A stretch of DNA of 13,474 nt from an uncultured Muribaculaceae bacterium (GTDB taxonomy: Bacteria > Bacteroidota > Bacteroidia > Bacteroidales > Muribaculaceae). How positions within the stretch are numbered: position 1 is the stretch's first letter; each line of letters starts with the position of its first letter. The notes under the pieces are model-generated. The model was not told where the DNA came from, searched no databases, and saw only the letters and a list, made by a program, of their open reading frames with translations. Below are positions 6,732 through 13,474 of this stretch, piece by piece. The position numbers and the translations under genes are program-made. The DNA lies in contig CAJTMM010000045.1 of NCBI GenBank assembly GCA_910577465.1, positions 1 through 13,474 of the forward strand. The letters run 5' to 3'.

Positions 6732-7430
6732 TTACTGTTCGTCTATCGATTTTACCTTCACCGTTGTCAAGGCGTTTTTCTTTACCTGCGGGGTTCCACG
6801 GTAATACACCGTACCCGAACCGAGTCCGCCAACACTGAGAGTCTTGAGCGCGTAGCATGATATATGTCCGGTACCGCGCAGACTGCACTTCACCTCGGTG
6901 GACTCCAGTTCATCAGCCTGTATCTGGGCAGCACCTCCTATTAGCGACAGCTTTGCTATATCGGCATGACCGTATATCACCAGTGTACCATGCCCGGTGC
7001 TTATCGAAGCATCCACTTCGGTAGATTTCACATCACGCACCACCAGACGTCCGTTCCCTACAAGACGTGCCATAAATTTCGGACCGGGAGCCACCTTGAG
7101 CACACGCACCATGGAGTCGCCCTCATTGGTCACCTTAGTCAAATAAGTGGAATAGACTTTGATGGTCGGGAGATTATCATATTTGGTATCACGGCTTGCA
7201 AGTTTGATTTCCAATTTAGCTTTCGATGGCTCGAAAATCACAGCCGAAGCTACCTCAGGTGTCGATTCAAAAACCACTTTACCGGCCAATTCCGGATTAT
7301 ATTCATAGTCGACATTTATGCCATCGACCACCTTCAGTTCATGGAACTCTCCGAAAGAAAGGTCATAACGTTGCTGAGCCGTTACAGTCACCGTAACAAA
7401 CAAAAGCAGTGTTGCAAAGATTGATTTCAT
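6732..7430 (-). CDS. Secreted head-GIN domain (DUF2807) protein
   Basis: The 232-residue protein begins with a clear signal peptide (MKSIFATLLLFVTVTVTAQ, likely cleaved near residue 18). It continues with FGEFHELKVVDGINVDYEYNPE and a series of short beta strands (IKLAS, IKVYSTYLTKV, LVVRDVKSTEVDASIST, GTLVIYGHADIAKLSLI), a repeating beta-helix-like pattern. This fits the DUF2807 / putative autotransporter-adhesin head-GIN family, common in Bacteroidetes and of unknown function. A periplasmic or surface location is inferred from the signal peptide, and no lipobox is visible. Its start lies 35 nt after the stop of the tRNA-dihydrouridine synthase and its stop 12 nt before ssb, so it probably shares their transcript. 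The link to its DNA- and RNA-processing neighbours is probably positional rather than functional. Confidence 0.85.
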   Translation of the reverse strand: MKSIFATLLLFVTVTVTAQQRYDLSFGEFHELKVVDGINVDYEYNPELAGKVVFESTPEVASAVIFEPSKAKLEIKLASRDTKYDNLPTIKVYSTYLTKVTNEGDSMVRVLKVAPGPKFMARLVGNGRLVVRDVKSTEVDASISTGHGTLVIYGHADIAKLSLIGGAAQIQADELESTEVKCSLRGTGHISCYALKTLSVGGLGSGTVYYRGTPQVKKNALTTVKVKSIDEQ

Positions 7431-7465
7431 ACAGACAGTATTTTTTGTGTTTTCAGTAATATCCC

Positions 7466-8476
7466 TTATTCTACCGCATCCTGAAGCGCGAGCGACGGCA
7501 ATATTTCATGCTCCACTCTGTTGAGTATGGCATCAAGCTCGGCAAATGTATCGGCACGCAGCATAGCTATGCGCGTGTCACGGAAATGCGGTATGCCTTT
7601 GAACAGCGGTGAAGCTGCCAGATGGCGACGTATGTGCAATATGCCACGGTACTCATCGATACGGTCTATACTCTCGCGAATCTGCCTGCGTATCATGGCA
7701 AATTTCTCGGACACCGTAGGCTCAGGCGCTATTACACCGTCGCGTGCCATGGATTTCATGCTGCGGAATATCCATGGGGCACCTATCGATGCACGTCCTA
7801 CCATCACTCCATCTACGCCATACTTATTGAAAGCTTCGGCAACCTTCTCCGGAGTGGTTATGTCGCCATTGCCTATTACAGGAATGCTAAGGCGAGGATT
7901 CTCCTTCACCTTCGCTATCATCTCCCAATCGGCATTGCCGTTGTACATCTGCGAGCGTGTACGTCCATGCACGGTAATGGCTTTTATGCCACAATCCTGC
8001 AACTGCTCGGCAAGTTCCACTATTATCTTGCTGTCGTGATCCCATCCGAGACGTGTCTTTACAGTCACAGGGATATTAACGGCATCGACCACCGCACGGG
8101 TTATCTCAAGCATCTTAGGTATATCACGGAGCATACCGGCGCCGGCACCCTTGCCTGCCACCTTCTTCACCGGACAACCGAAATTTATATCAAGCAAATC
8201 AGGATTGGCAGCTTCCACTATACGCGCGGCATCCACCATCGGTTCGGTTTCGCGACCGTAAATCTGAATTGCCGTAGGTCGTTCGCCCGCATCGATATGC
8301 AGTTTTCGTGTGGTAGCGGCTATATTACGGATAAGGGCATCGGCAGACACAAACTCAGTGTACACCATATCGGCGCCCTGCTCCTTACAGATAAGACGGA
8401 ACGAACGGTCGGTGACATCCTCCATCGGAGCGAGCATCACCGGGCGGTCGCCCAAATCTATATCACCTATTCTCAT
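7466..8476 (-). CDS. dusB: tRNA-dihydrouridine synthase (DusB-like)
   Basis: The 336-residue FMN-dependent TIM-barrel enzyme reduces specific uridines of tRNA to dihydrouridine with NADPH in the cytoplasm. Visible motifs are MLAPMEDVTDRSFR (residues 14-27, FMN site), DINFGCPVKKV (96-106) with the catalytic cysteine C101, VTVKTRLGW, the phosphate-binding ITVHGRTRSQMY with conserved histidine and arginine, IPVIGNGDI, and GVDGVMVGRASIGAPWIF. Length and motif order match bacterial DusB; assignment to DusB rather than DusA or DusC rests on the MEDVTD and NFGCPVKKV wording. It follows the M16 peptidase after 148 nt, which leaves room for its own promoter, and precedes the DUF2807 gene by 35 nt. Confidence 0.94.
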   Translation of the reverse strand: MRIGDIDLGDRPVMLAPMEDVTDRSFRLICKEQGADMVYTEFVSADALIRNIAATTRKLHIDAGERPTAIQIYGRETEPMVDAARIVEAANPDLLDINFGCPVKKVAGKGAGAGMLRDIPKMLEITRAVVDAVNIPVTVKTRLGWDHDSKIIVELAEQLQDCGIKAITVHGRTRSQMYNGNADWEMIAKVKENPRLSIPVIGNGDITTPEKVAEAFNKYGVDGVMVGRASIGAPWIFRSMKSMARDGVIAPEPTVSEKFAMIRRQIRESIDRIDEYRGILHIRRHLAASPLFKGIPHFRDTRIAMLRADTFAELDAILNRVEHEILPSLALQDAVE

Positions 8477-8514
8477 CTTTTCCTACTATGCGGATTTTTA
8501 TCTGGTTGATACAT

Positions 8515-8533
8515 TATGCCAAATATCGGCATA
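8515..8533. promoter_or_regulatory. Inverted repeat upstream of dus, operator-like
   Basis: TATGCC (8515-8520) and GGCATA (8528-8533) form a perfect 6-bp inverted repeat with a 7-nt centre. The minus-strand centre contains GATATTTG (8527-8520), a near match to the -7 consensus TAnnTTTG. It lies about 40 nt before the dus start codon. It could be an operator over a promoter, a hairpin in the leader, or chance. No convincing -33 TTTG is seen at 19-21 nt. A second possible arrangement is TTTA, 21 nt, TAACTTCG slightly upstream. Confidence 0.35.
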
Positions 8534-8624
8534 CGAAGTTAATGATTTTCATCCAATCGACCTAAACATTTGACCGTAATTATAGCCAATGGATTAAAAA
8601 ATGTAGCTTTAGGACATCAACCTG

Positions 8625-9878
8625 CTATCGGAATGTAAGCACCGACAATCGTTCGGGTGCCAGATACGATGCCGCCCTAAGCATGTCGTCAGGCGTAATC
8701 GACTTTATTATCTCCGTGCGCTCCGACGGCGACACCACCGCACCATGGTATAGAACCGAACGCGCCATTGACAGCACCGCATTCTCCCTATTATCCGATG
8801 CCACGGCTATCTGTCCGAGATACTGGCGTTTCACCTTATCCAATCTGACATTAGAAATAGGATGCGATGCCAAATCCGACAATATTCCGGAAACCACATC
8901 GCGGCATCGTTCCACATCATCGGCATCACAACCGAAATATAGTGTAAAAAGCCCCGTATCGGTAAGTAACGACGTCGAAGCATCAACAGAATACACCAAT
9001 CCGCGTTTTTCGCGCAATGCCACATTCAGTAACGAATTCATCCCAGGACCGCCAAGCATATTCACAAGCATAGCGACCGCATGACGCTCGGGTGAGAACA
9101 TATCCGGAATACGCGCTCCCATCACTGTGTGTGCCTGATGTATCCCGAGGTCCCGTATCTCATCGAAACATGGTCGGACAGAAGGCTTACCACGCTTCAA
9201 CACGTCGATTCCGGATACCGGCATAGCCGCTCCGGCTACCGGTACGGAAGCGAAATAGCGTTCCGCCACTCGTCTCACCTTTTCACTCGGCATCGGTCCC
9301 GCATAGAACATCACCATGCGTTTATTATTATAGTAGGCAGTGAGATAATCCCTGCACACCTCAGGAGTAAATTTACCCAATGACTCCTCGTTTCCGAGAA
9401 TATTATGCCCCAATGGCGAACCAGCAAATATCAAATCCTCAAAGTCATCGAAAACAGCTTCAGAAGGCATGTCAAGGTATGAACTGATTTCATCGGCAAC
9501 AACCTCTCTCTCCCGGTCTATCTCCTTTTGAGGAAACACTGAATTACATACAAGGTCGGATATAAGTTCTGCAGCACGGGCAAAATTACCGTATGGAAAC
9601 ACCGAGTAAACCACCGTGCTCTCTTTCGTTGTGTAGGCATTGAGTTCACCGCCACACGACTCCATCCTGTTTATTATATGCCATGAACGTCTGTGGGTAG
9701 TACCTTTGAATATGGTATGCTCCACAAAATGCGCCAACCCGTCCATTCCCGGAAAATCATCACGGCTACCGGCATCCACGGACACTCCGCAATATTCCAC
9801 AGCAGCCCCTGTAAGGCAATGCACACAACGCAAGCCGTTGCTCAGTTCAAAATATGTAATAACAGGCGGCATAGCCAT
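8625..9878 (-). CDS. M16 family zinc peptidase (pitrilysin / processing-peptidase type)
   Basis: The 417-residue protein has the inverted zinc motif HFVEH (H50, E53, H54) within GLAHFVEHTIFKGT. A glutamate near residue 130 (REVVADEISSYLD) lies at the distance expected for the third metal ligand. The C-terminal half has the usual non-catalytic M16 features (GGPGMNSLLNVALREKRGLVYSVDAS, about 272-297). There is no signal peptide, so a cytoplasmic location is inferred. Family members degrade peptides or process leader sequences; the substrate here is unknown. Length is that of a single-unit M16B enzyme. The start at 9878 (MAMPP) could be replaced by the next in-frame ATG two codons later, with little effect. 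Its own promoter candidate lies about 40 nt upstream. It points away from the tonB terminator and leads the left minus-strand series. Confidence 0.93.
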   Translation of the reverse strand: MAMPPVITYFELSNGLRCVHCLTGAAVEYCGVSVDAGSRDDFPGMDGLAHFVEHTIFKGTTHRRSWHIINRMESCGGELNAYTTKESTVVYSVFPYGNFARAAELISDLVCNSVFPQKEIDREREVVADEISSYLDMPSEAVFDDFEDLIFAGSPLGHNILGNEESLGKFTPEVCRDYLTAYYNNKRMVMFYAGPMPSEKVRRVAERYFASVPVAGAAMPVSGIDVLKRGKPSVRPCFDEIRDLGIHQAHTVMGARIPDMFSPERHAVAMLVNMLGGPGMNSLLNVALREKRGLVYSVDASTSLLTDTGLFTLYFGCDADDVERCRDVVSGILSDLASHPISNVRLDKVKRQYLGQIAVASDNRENAVLSMARSVLYHGAVVSPSERTEIIKSITPDDMLRAASYLAPERLSVLTFR

Positions 9879-9922
9879 ATCATCTCAATTATAGCGATAA
9901 CTCTTTTTTTAAATCGAAAGTA

Positions 9923-9955
9923 CAAATATACTACTTAATAAGTCATAGCACCGAA
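9923..9955 (-). promoter_or_regulatory. Promoter candidate for the M16 peptidase gene
   Basis: On the minus strand TATATTTG (9930-9923) fits TAnnTTTG exactly, and TTCG (9955-9952), one change from TTTG, lies 21 nt upstream. The inferred start is near 9917-9919, leaving a leader of about 40 nt rich in A and T. It lies just beyond the tonB operon terminator, as expected for a new transcription unit. Confidence 0.6.
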
Positions 9956-9965
9956 TATTTGTTGG

Positions 9966-10004
9966 TAAAAACAAGAATCCCCCGCCTTTCGGCAGAGGAT
10001 TCTT
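9966..10004 (-). terminator. Strong intrinsic terminator of the exbB-exbD-exbD-tonB operon
   Basis: On the minus strand, 24 nt after the tonB stop, AAGAATCC-TCTGCC pairs with GGCGGG-GGATTCTT as a 14-bp stem including two G-U pairs, closed by a GAAA tetraloop (9990-9987) and followed by GTTTTT. The plus strand lacks a T-run, so it acts on the tonB direction only. Confidence 0.92.
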
Positions 10005-10027
10005 AGTATATAGATAAGCTAAGTGGC

Positions 10028-10885
10028 TTATACTCCTTGCAGACGGAAGGTGATGGGCACTGTGTACCATACGTTCACAGCATGACCATTCATCTTACCG
10101 GGCACGAACTTAGGCAGTGATTTCACCACGCGTACGGCTTCCTTGTCGAGGTCGGGGTCTTTACCACGTACCACGCGCACTTCGCCTACGGTACCATTCT
10201 TGGTAACGACGAACTGTACAGTCACCTTACCTTGGATACCATTTTCCTGAGCTACGCTCGGATAACGCAAGTGGTCACCAATCCATTTCAAGAGAGCACC
10301 TTGACCGCCGGGGAACTGAGGTTCCTGTTCTACAGCGTCAAACACCTTATTGTCATCGACCGGAGGTTCGGGAGTCTTCTCCTCTACCACTACCACGTCC
10401 TTGTGTTCCTGTGCGTTGATGATATCATCCACACCACGGTCTTCGTTAACTTTACCTACAGCAGTATCAGTTTCCTTAAGGTCGTCCTGGCTCTTGATAT
10501 CTTCCTTAACTTCCTCATCGGGAACGATAGCGATTTCTGTAAGTTTCACAGTGTTGAGAAGTTCCTCCTTGATTACTTCGGGCTTGGGTTCCTCAATACG
10601 CTGAGGCTCATCTTCCGGTTCTTCTTCGGTGGTTTCTTCCACAGCCATTTCCACGAGAGCCTGTTCGGTCATATCCTCGGGCTTGGCTTCGGCACTCTTT
10701 ATCACTGTGTTAACCAAGAATGCAAGTGCAAATACTATCGCGATTACTATTACTATCACAATCATGGCCTTGTTGTGACGACCGTTTGAAGCGCTACGGA
10801 GCTGGTATGCACCGTACTCCTTATTCTTGCCTTCGAATACTATGTCACGCCATTCTTTTGATGAAAGATCTACATCTTTTGCCAT
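10028..10885 (-). CDS. tonB: Energy transducer TonB
   Basis: The 285-residue protein carries the Bacteroidetes TonB N-terminal cytoplasmic motif (WRDIVFEGKNKEYGAYQLR, residues 12-30), one membrane anchor at about 40-61, a long periplasmic linker at about 63-190, and a C-terminal TonB domain at about 195-285 (PQFPGGQGALLKWIGDHLRYP, VTVQFVVTKNGTVGEVRVVRG, FRLQGV). TonB transmits proton-motive force from ExbB/ExbD to TonB-dependent outer-membrane receptors such as SusC-type transporters. The linker is very acidic (runs such as VEETTEEEPEDEPQRIEEP) rather than the alternating Glu-Pro/Lys-Pro of E. coli TonB. It is the last gene of the operon, 41 nt after the second exbD and 24 nt before the terminator. 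Confidence 0.95.
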   Translation of the reverse strand: MAKDVDLSSKEWRDIVFEGKNKEYGAYQLRSASNGRHNKAMIVIVIVIAIVFALAFLVNTVIKSAEAKPEDMTEQALVEMAVEETTEEEPEDEPQRIEEPKPEVIKEELLNTVKLTEIAIVPDEEVKEDIKSQDDLKETDTAVGKVNEDRGVDDIINAQEHKDVVVVEEKTPEPPVDDNKVFDAVEQEPQFPGGQGALLKWIGDHLRYPSVAQENGIQGKVTVQFVVTKNGTVGEVRVVRGKDPDLDKEAVRVVKSLPKFVPGKMNGHAVNVWYTVPITFRLQGV

Positions 10886-10926
10886 TTTCTTTCAGATTTT
10901 ACGGTTAATATATATCTATTCATCAA

Positions 10927-11670
10927 TTATTTGCCATTCTTTCCAATATAATCAAGTATCAACACAGAGTCAACTTGAGTAATATTATCGATCTGGTAAC
11001 GCGAAATCTGGTTAATCTGCATTTCGTCAAGAGCTCCAATCAAGCTTTCCCAAGAAGCCTCGGGAGTGGCTTTGATGATTACAACAGGACGGGTGAGCGT
11101 AGAGTCGTTACGAATCTCTTTAGCCTTAGCCTGATAGATTGAGTCGTTGACATCCTTATTGGCGGAGAACTCTTTGTTACGCCACTGGGTTTTCAACTTG
11201 TCAATTTTCTCAAGCACCTGCTTGTTGCGGTCGTGGAGTATTTTACGTATACCGCGCTGAACGGTACCATCGTTTCCAACGAAAGTTTCCTTGTTGATGA
11301 TATTGTTAACGAGATGTCCGTTAGCGTCAATATCTGTCAAGTTAGGCTGACCTTCGTAATAGTAAACGACATTCATTGGTTTACCTTCGTCATCACGTTT
11401 GATTTCGCCATTTGCATTGCGCTCGGTTGTGACGATAAGTGTGATGGCTTCCGATTGTTTAGCTTTGTTCATATCCTGCTGTTCCACCTTCTCATTGGTA
11501 GGAAGGGTGATTTGCAGGGTCTGCGACTTAATCATCGTGGTACAAAGCATAAAGAACGTAATCAGAAGCATGTTCATATCCACCATAGGCGTGAAGTCCA
11601 CGTGGATAGACATCTTTTTCTGGGCGCCTTTTTTCTTTTTGCCCTTGTCGGATTGTTCTATCTGTGCCAT
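10927..11670 (-). CDS. exbD: ExbD family biopolymer transport protein (second copy)
   Basis: The 247-residue protein starts with a basic cytoplasmic tail (KGKKKKGAQKK), then one membrane helix whose entry MSIHVDFTPMVDMNMLLITFFMLCTT (about 20-45) carries the conserved proton-pathway aspartate at D31. A periplasmic domain of about 200 residues follows, longer than in E. coli ExbD (141 residues in total), with ITLIVTTE and PVVIIKATPEASWESLIGALDEMQ near the C-terminus matching the ExbD/TolR fold. It works with ExbB and TonB in the inner membrane. It starts 5 nt after the stop of the first exbD, so the two are translated from one message and may form a mixed ExbD dimer. Sequence differs strongly between the two copies, so this is an old paralogue pair. 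Confidence 0.93.
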   Translation of the reverse strand: MAQIEQSDKGKKKKGAQKKMSIHVDFTPMVDMNMLLITFFMLCTTMIKSQTLQITLPTNEKVEQQDMNKAKQSEAITLIVTTERNANGEIKRDDEGKPMNVVYYYEGQPNLTDIDANGHLVNNIINKETFVGNDGTVQRGIRKILHDRNKQVLEKIDKLKTQWRNKEFSANKDVNDSIYQAKAKEIRNDSTLTRPVVIIKATPEASWESLIGALDEMQINQISRYQIDNITQVDSVLILDYIGKNGK

Positions 11671-11675
11671 AATGA

Positions 11676-12395
11676 TTAATCTTGCTCGGTTTTAAGTGCA
11701 GTCATCAAGCTAAAGCGGTTCATTTTCAAAGTCTGGAGGTTGTCAAGCACGTGGTGAACGGTGCTGTAGGGGGTACCCTTGTCAGCCTTCACTGCAATGC
11801 CCTCGCCCTTCTTCATAGCAGACTGCAAGTTTTCGTTGCCGGAGCTATAGACAGCGCGCATCCAGATTTGGAATTCGTTAGGAGTCTCAAGATCCTTATT
11901 GTCATCGATAGGAATACCAACGTCGGCGCGGCTCATATCGGTGATTACTTTATCTTGATCGGTCTGTGACAGTTCTAAGAAACTTTTCAGATTCTGGAAG
12001 GGAACACCAAATGTTCCAAGCTTGGAGAATACCTCCACATCCTTTTCTGTAAGATTCACTTTCTTGTTAGGGTGAAGACGATTGTACTCGGCAACAGCCT
12101 TGGTGAGGATTTCCTTGCGAATAGGCTCGGTACCCCATTCACCATCGGCAACGTTCGGGTCCGCTTCACCGGCGATTGAGAGGAACACCTTTCCCTCAGG
12201 GCTCACAAGCACCGAAGCCACATTGGCGGTAGGCACCTTGATTTCCGATACTGACGACGGAGTCATCACGGTAACGGGTTCCTTCTGAAGGAAGGTTGAA
12301 GTCAACATGAAGAAAGTAAGCAAAAGAACGGTCACGTCACTCATCGCCGTCATGTCGATGAGGGTACTCTTTCTTTTAATTTTTACTTTTCCCAT
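11676..12395 (-). CDS. exbD: ExbD family biopolymer transport protein (first copy)
   Basis: The 239-residue protein has a short basic N-terminus (MGKVKIKRKST), then a membrane helix in IDMTAMSDVTVLLLTFFMLTSTFL with the conserved aspartate at D20, and a large periplasmic domain. The last part (GIAVKADKGTPYSTVHHVLDNLQTLKMNRFSLMTALK) matches the ExbD/TolR C-terminal fold. It contains an insertion of roughly 90 residues between the N-terminal strands and that fold, a feature of Bacteroidetes ExbD proteins. It couples proton flow through ExbB to TonB. It follows exbB by 42 nt, a gap that holds a 14-bp AT palindrome (AATAATTAATTATT, 12410-12423), and precedes the second exbD by 5 nt. Confidence 0.93.
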   Translation of the reverse strand: MGKVKIKRKSTLIDMTAMSDVTVLLLTFFMLTSTFLQKEPVTVMTPSSVSEIKVPTANVASVLVSPEGKVFLSIAGEADPNVADGEWGTEPIRKEILTKAVAEYNRLHPNKKVNLTEKDVEVFSKLGTFGVPFQNLKSFLELSQTDQDKVITDMSRADVGIPIDDNKDLETPNEFQIWMRAVYSSGNENLQSAMKKGEGIAVKADKGTPYSTVHHVLDNLQTLKMNRFSLMTALKTEQD

Positions 12396-12437
12396 ATTAC
12401 TCTATTTATAATAATTAATTATTGTGTAATATCGGGA

Positions 12438-13253
12438 TTAGTGAGTAGCTGCGAAAGTTTGTACAATCGAGAAACCGATTTCGTCGATAGCGTAAGTAAG
12501 GTTATCGATCTTGTTGGTGTAGTAGTTGTAAGAAATAACAGCGAATGCACCGGTTGCGATACCGAAGGCGGTGTTGATAAGTGCCTCAGAGATACCGGTA
12601 GAAAGTTCGGTTGAGTCAGGAGCACCTGATTGAGCAAGAGCCTGGAATGATTTGATCATACCCATTACAGTACCGAGAAGACCAACGAGAGTACCAAGAG
12701 TGGTCATGGTAGCCACGATGGGGAGGTTCTGCTGGAGGGCGGGCATTTCCAATGCAGTAGCTTCTTCAACTTCCTTCTGGAGAGTAGCGATTTTCTGTTC
12801 TTTTGAAAGGACAGTATTCTTATCCATTTCTTCGTAACGTACCAAAGCAGCGGCAACAACAGCAGCTACAGAACCTTTCTGCTTAGTGCAGAGAGCCTGA
12901 GCACCGGCGATGTCGTTCTTGGCAAGACAGCTCTTAACACCGGCAACGAACTTAGTGATGTTGCCTTTGCCCTTGGCTGACTTCATAGCGATGTAACGTT
13001 CAACAGAGAGAACGATAACGGTGAGGAACAAAGTTTGGAGGATAGGCACGATGAAACCGCCTTTATAGATGGTACCCCACAAGTCGATAGGATGACCTTC
13101 TTCAAAGTGAGATTCGTGTCCGAACCAGAAGATAAACAAACAAACGGCAACGATGAAGCAAGCGATGATAACCAAGAATGCATTCTTGATACCGCCTACA
13201 TTGCTACCTTCTTTCTTAGCCTGGGGCTTAGTAGTGGGCTTTTGAGCTTCCAT
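12438..13253 (-). CDS. exbB: MotA/TolQ/ExbB proton channel protein
   Basis: The 271-residue protein has a lysine-rich cytoplasmic N-terminus (about 1-22) and a membrane helix at about 24-45. A second hydrophobic segment lies at about 68-84 (GFIVPILQTLFLTVIVLSVERYI). After a cytoplasmic region come two more helices at about 177-202 (LPIVATMTTLGTLVGLLGTVMGMIKSF) and 222-243 (the ISEALINTAFGIATGAFAVISYNYY region), with the conserved G-rich and threonine residues of the ExbB/TolQ pore. It is the pentameric scaffold around the ExbD dimer that uses proton-motive force. It is the first gene of the operon, behind a strong promoter. All of its isoleucine codons that I read are ATC or ATT and none is ATA, a sign of high expression. 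Confidence 0.95.
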   Translation of the reverse strand: MEAQKPTTKPQAKKEGSNVGGIKNAFLVIIACFIVAVCLFIFWFGHESHFEEGHPIDLWGTIYKGGFIVPILQTLFLTVIVLSVERYIAMKSAKGKGNITKFVAGVKSCLAKNDIAGAQALCTKQKGSVAAVVAAALVRYEEMDKNTVLSKEQKIATLQKEVEEATALEMPALQQNLPIVATMTTLGTLVGLLGTVMGMIKSFQALAQSGAPDSTELSTGISEALINTAFGIATGAFAVISYNYYTNKIDNLTYAIDEIGFSIVQTFAATH

Positions 13254-13384
13254 AATTGATAATTACTAAATTTAATGATTTAATTTGGTTATTTATTAAG
13301 TTAGTTTTTCTGTGTCCGATATCGGAAGGGTATTGATTTCACCGGTTTGCCGCACGTTTACGCATGGCTAAGCGGAAAGATTTC
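13254..13384 (-). promoter_or_regulatory. Long 5' leader of the exbB operon
   Basis: If transcription starts about 4-6 nt after the -7 box, the exbB message has a leader of about 130 nt. Its distal part holds an 8-codon ORF, ATG CGT AAA ... TGA (13365-13339, MRKRAANR). Its middle has a perfect 12-bp palindrome TCCGATATCGGA (13315-13326). The last 50 nt before the ATG are almost pure A/T, as is common before strongly translated Bacteroidetes genes. I recognise no riboswitch. A regulatory role is inference. Confidence 0.4.
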
Positions 13385-13387
13385 ACG

Positions 13388-13419
13388 CAAAATTATTGAT
13401 AATATTTACAACTACCAAA
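13388..13419 (-). promoter_or_regulatory. Bacteroidetes-type promoter of the exbB operon
   Basis: On the minus strand TTTG (13419-13416) and TAATTTTG (13395-13388) are separated by exactly 20 nt, matching the consensus TTTG/TAnnTTTG with the same boxes and spacing as the tRNA-Arg promoter. Upstream DNA (13420-13474) is AT-rich and has no gene that I can see up to the window end. Confidence 0.85.
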
Positions 13420-13474
13420 CTTTTTACCGCCAAAAATCTTCATCATGTGTTATAACTTTCGCCTAAAGATTAAA

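Noticed and set aside
8598..8616. Possible terminator of the M16 peptidase gene (ATGT/ACAT followed by TTTTTT on the minus strand).
   Set aside because: The stem is only 4 bp with a long loop, so it is too weak to call despite the T-run.
10232..10789. A 185-codon plus-strand open frame antisense to tonB, rich in Phe, Leu and Tyr and looking membrane-like.
   Set aside because: The hydrophobic look is the complement of the acidic Glu-rich TonB linker (GAA/GAG reads as TTC/CTC); the TonB assignment is far stronger.
12410..12423. Perfect palindrome AATAATTAATTATT between exbB and the first exbD.
   Set aside because: It is made only of A and T in an AT-rich gap, where such palindromes are common by chance; noted in the exbD entry but not proposed as a regulatory site.
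1..13474. Search for mobile elements, CRISPR arrays, toxin-antitoxin pairs, defence genes, attachment sites at the tRNA 3' end and a replication origin.
   Set aside because: No transposase, integrase, regularly spaced repeats, restriction or abortive-infection genes were seen. The tRNA 3' end has no repeated copy that I can find in the window. All genes belong to known housekeeping or conserved families.

Overview
The window looks like ordinary core chromosome of a gut-type Bacteroidales bacterium. A Muribaculaceae member (Duncaniella or Muribaculum-like) is the best guess, from protein flavour rather than from any marker. Supporting signs are: promoters of the Bacteroidetes type (a TTTG element about 20 nt before a TAnnTTTG element, exact upstream of the tRNA and of exbB); no clear Shine-Dalgarno sequences; an exbB-exbD-exbD-tonB cluster with the Bacteroidetes TonB N-terminal motif; and DUF5103, DUF3109 and head-GIN (DUF2807) proteins. 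I see no transposase, integrase, phage gene, CRISPR array or defence system.

Layout. Positions 1-180 hold a short element of heptad repeats around two tandem hairpins, a possible 24-codon hydrophobic micro-ORF, and the terminator of a minus-strand tRNA-Arg(CCG) (186-260). The tRNA promoter is back-to-back with that of a plus-strand group: ung (352-1014), a DUF5103 / type IX secretion 'plug'-like secreted protein (1008-2279), and a DUF3109 cysteine-cluster protein (2304-2912). This group meets a minus-strand series head-on near 2913-3014. Read in its own direction, the series is an M16 zinc peptidase (9878-8625), a tRNA-dihydrouridine synthase (8476-7466), a secreted DUF2807 protein (7430-6732), a short single-stranded DNA-binding protein (6719-6378), an OPT-family transporter (6322-4322) and a MATE-family exporter (4307-3015). 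Gaps of 12-55 nt from dus to MATE suggest one or two co-transcribed units. M16 has its own promoter candidate, and a 148-nt gap with an inverted repeat separates it from dus.

The right third is one minus-strand operon: exbB (13253-12438), two exbD paralogues (12395-11676 and 11670-10927) and tonB (10885-10028). It starts from a near-consensus promoter at about 13388-13419 with a leader of about 130 nt, and ends at a strong GAAA-tetraloop terminator at 9966-10004. Its products form the inner-membrane proton-motive-force machine that energises TonB-dependent outer-membrane transporters. Its codon use, with no ATA for isoleucine in exbB, differs from the ATA-rich transporter genes and suggests high expression.

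Nothing here clearly amounts to a new biological system. The points most worth a second look are the repeat/hairpin/micro-ORF element at the left edge, the exbB leader, the tail-less SSB, the T9SS-plug homologue, and a shared 12-mer upstream of the tRNA and dus genes.
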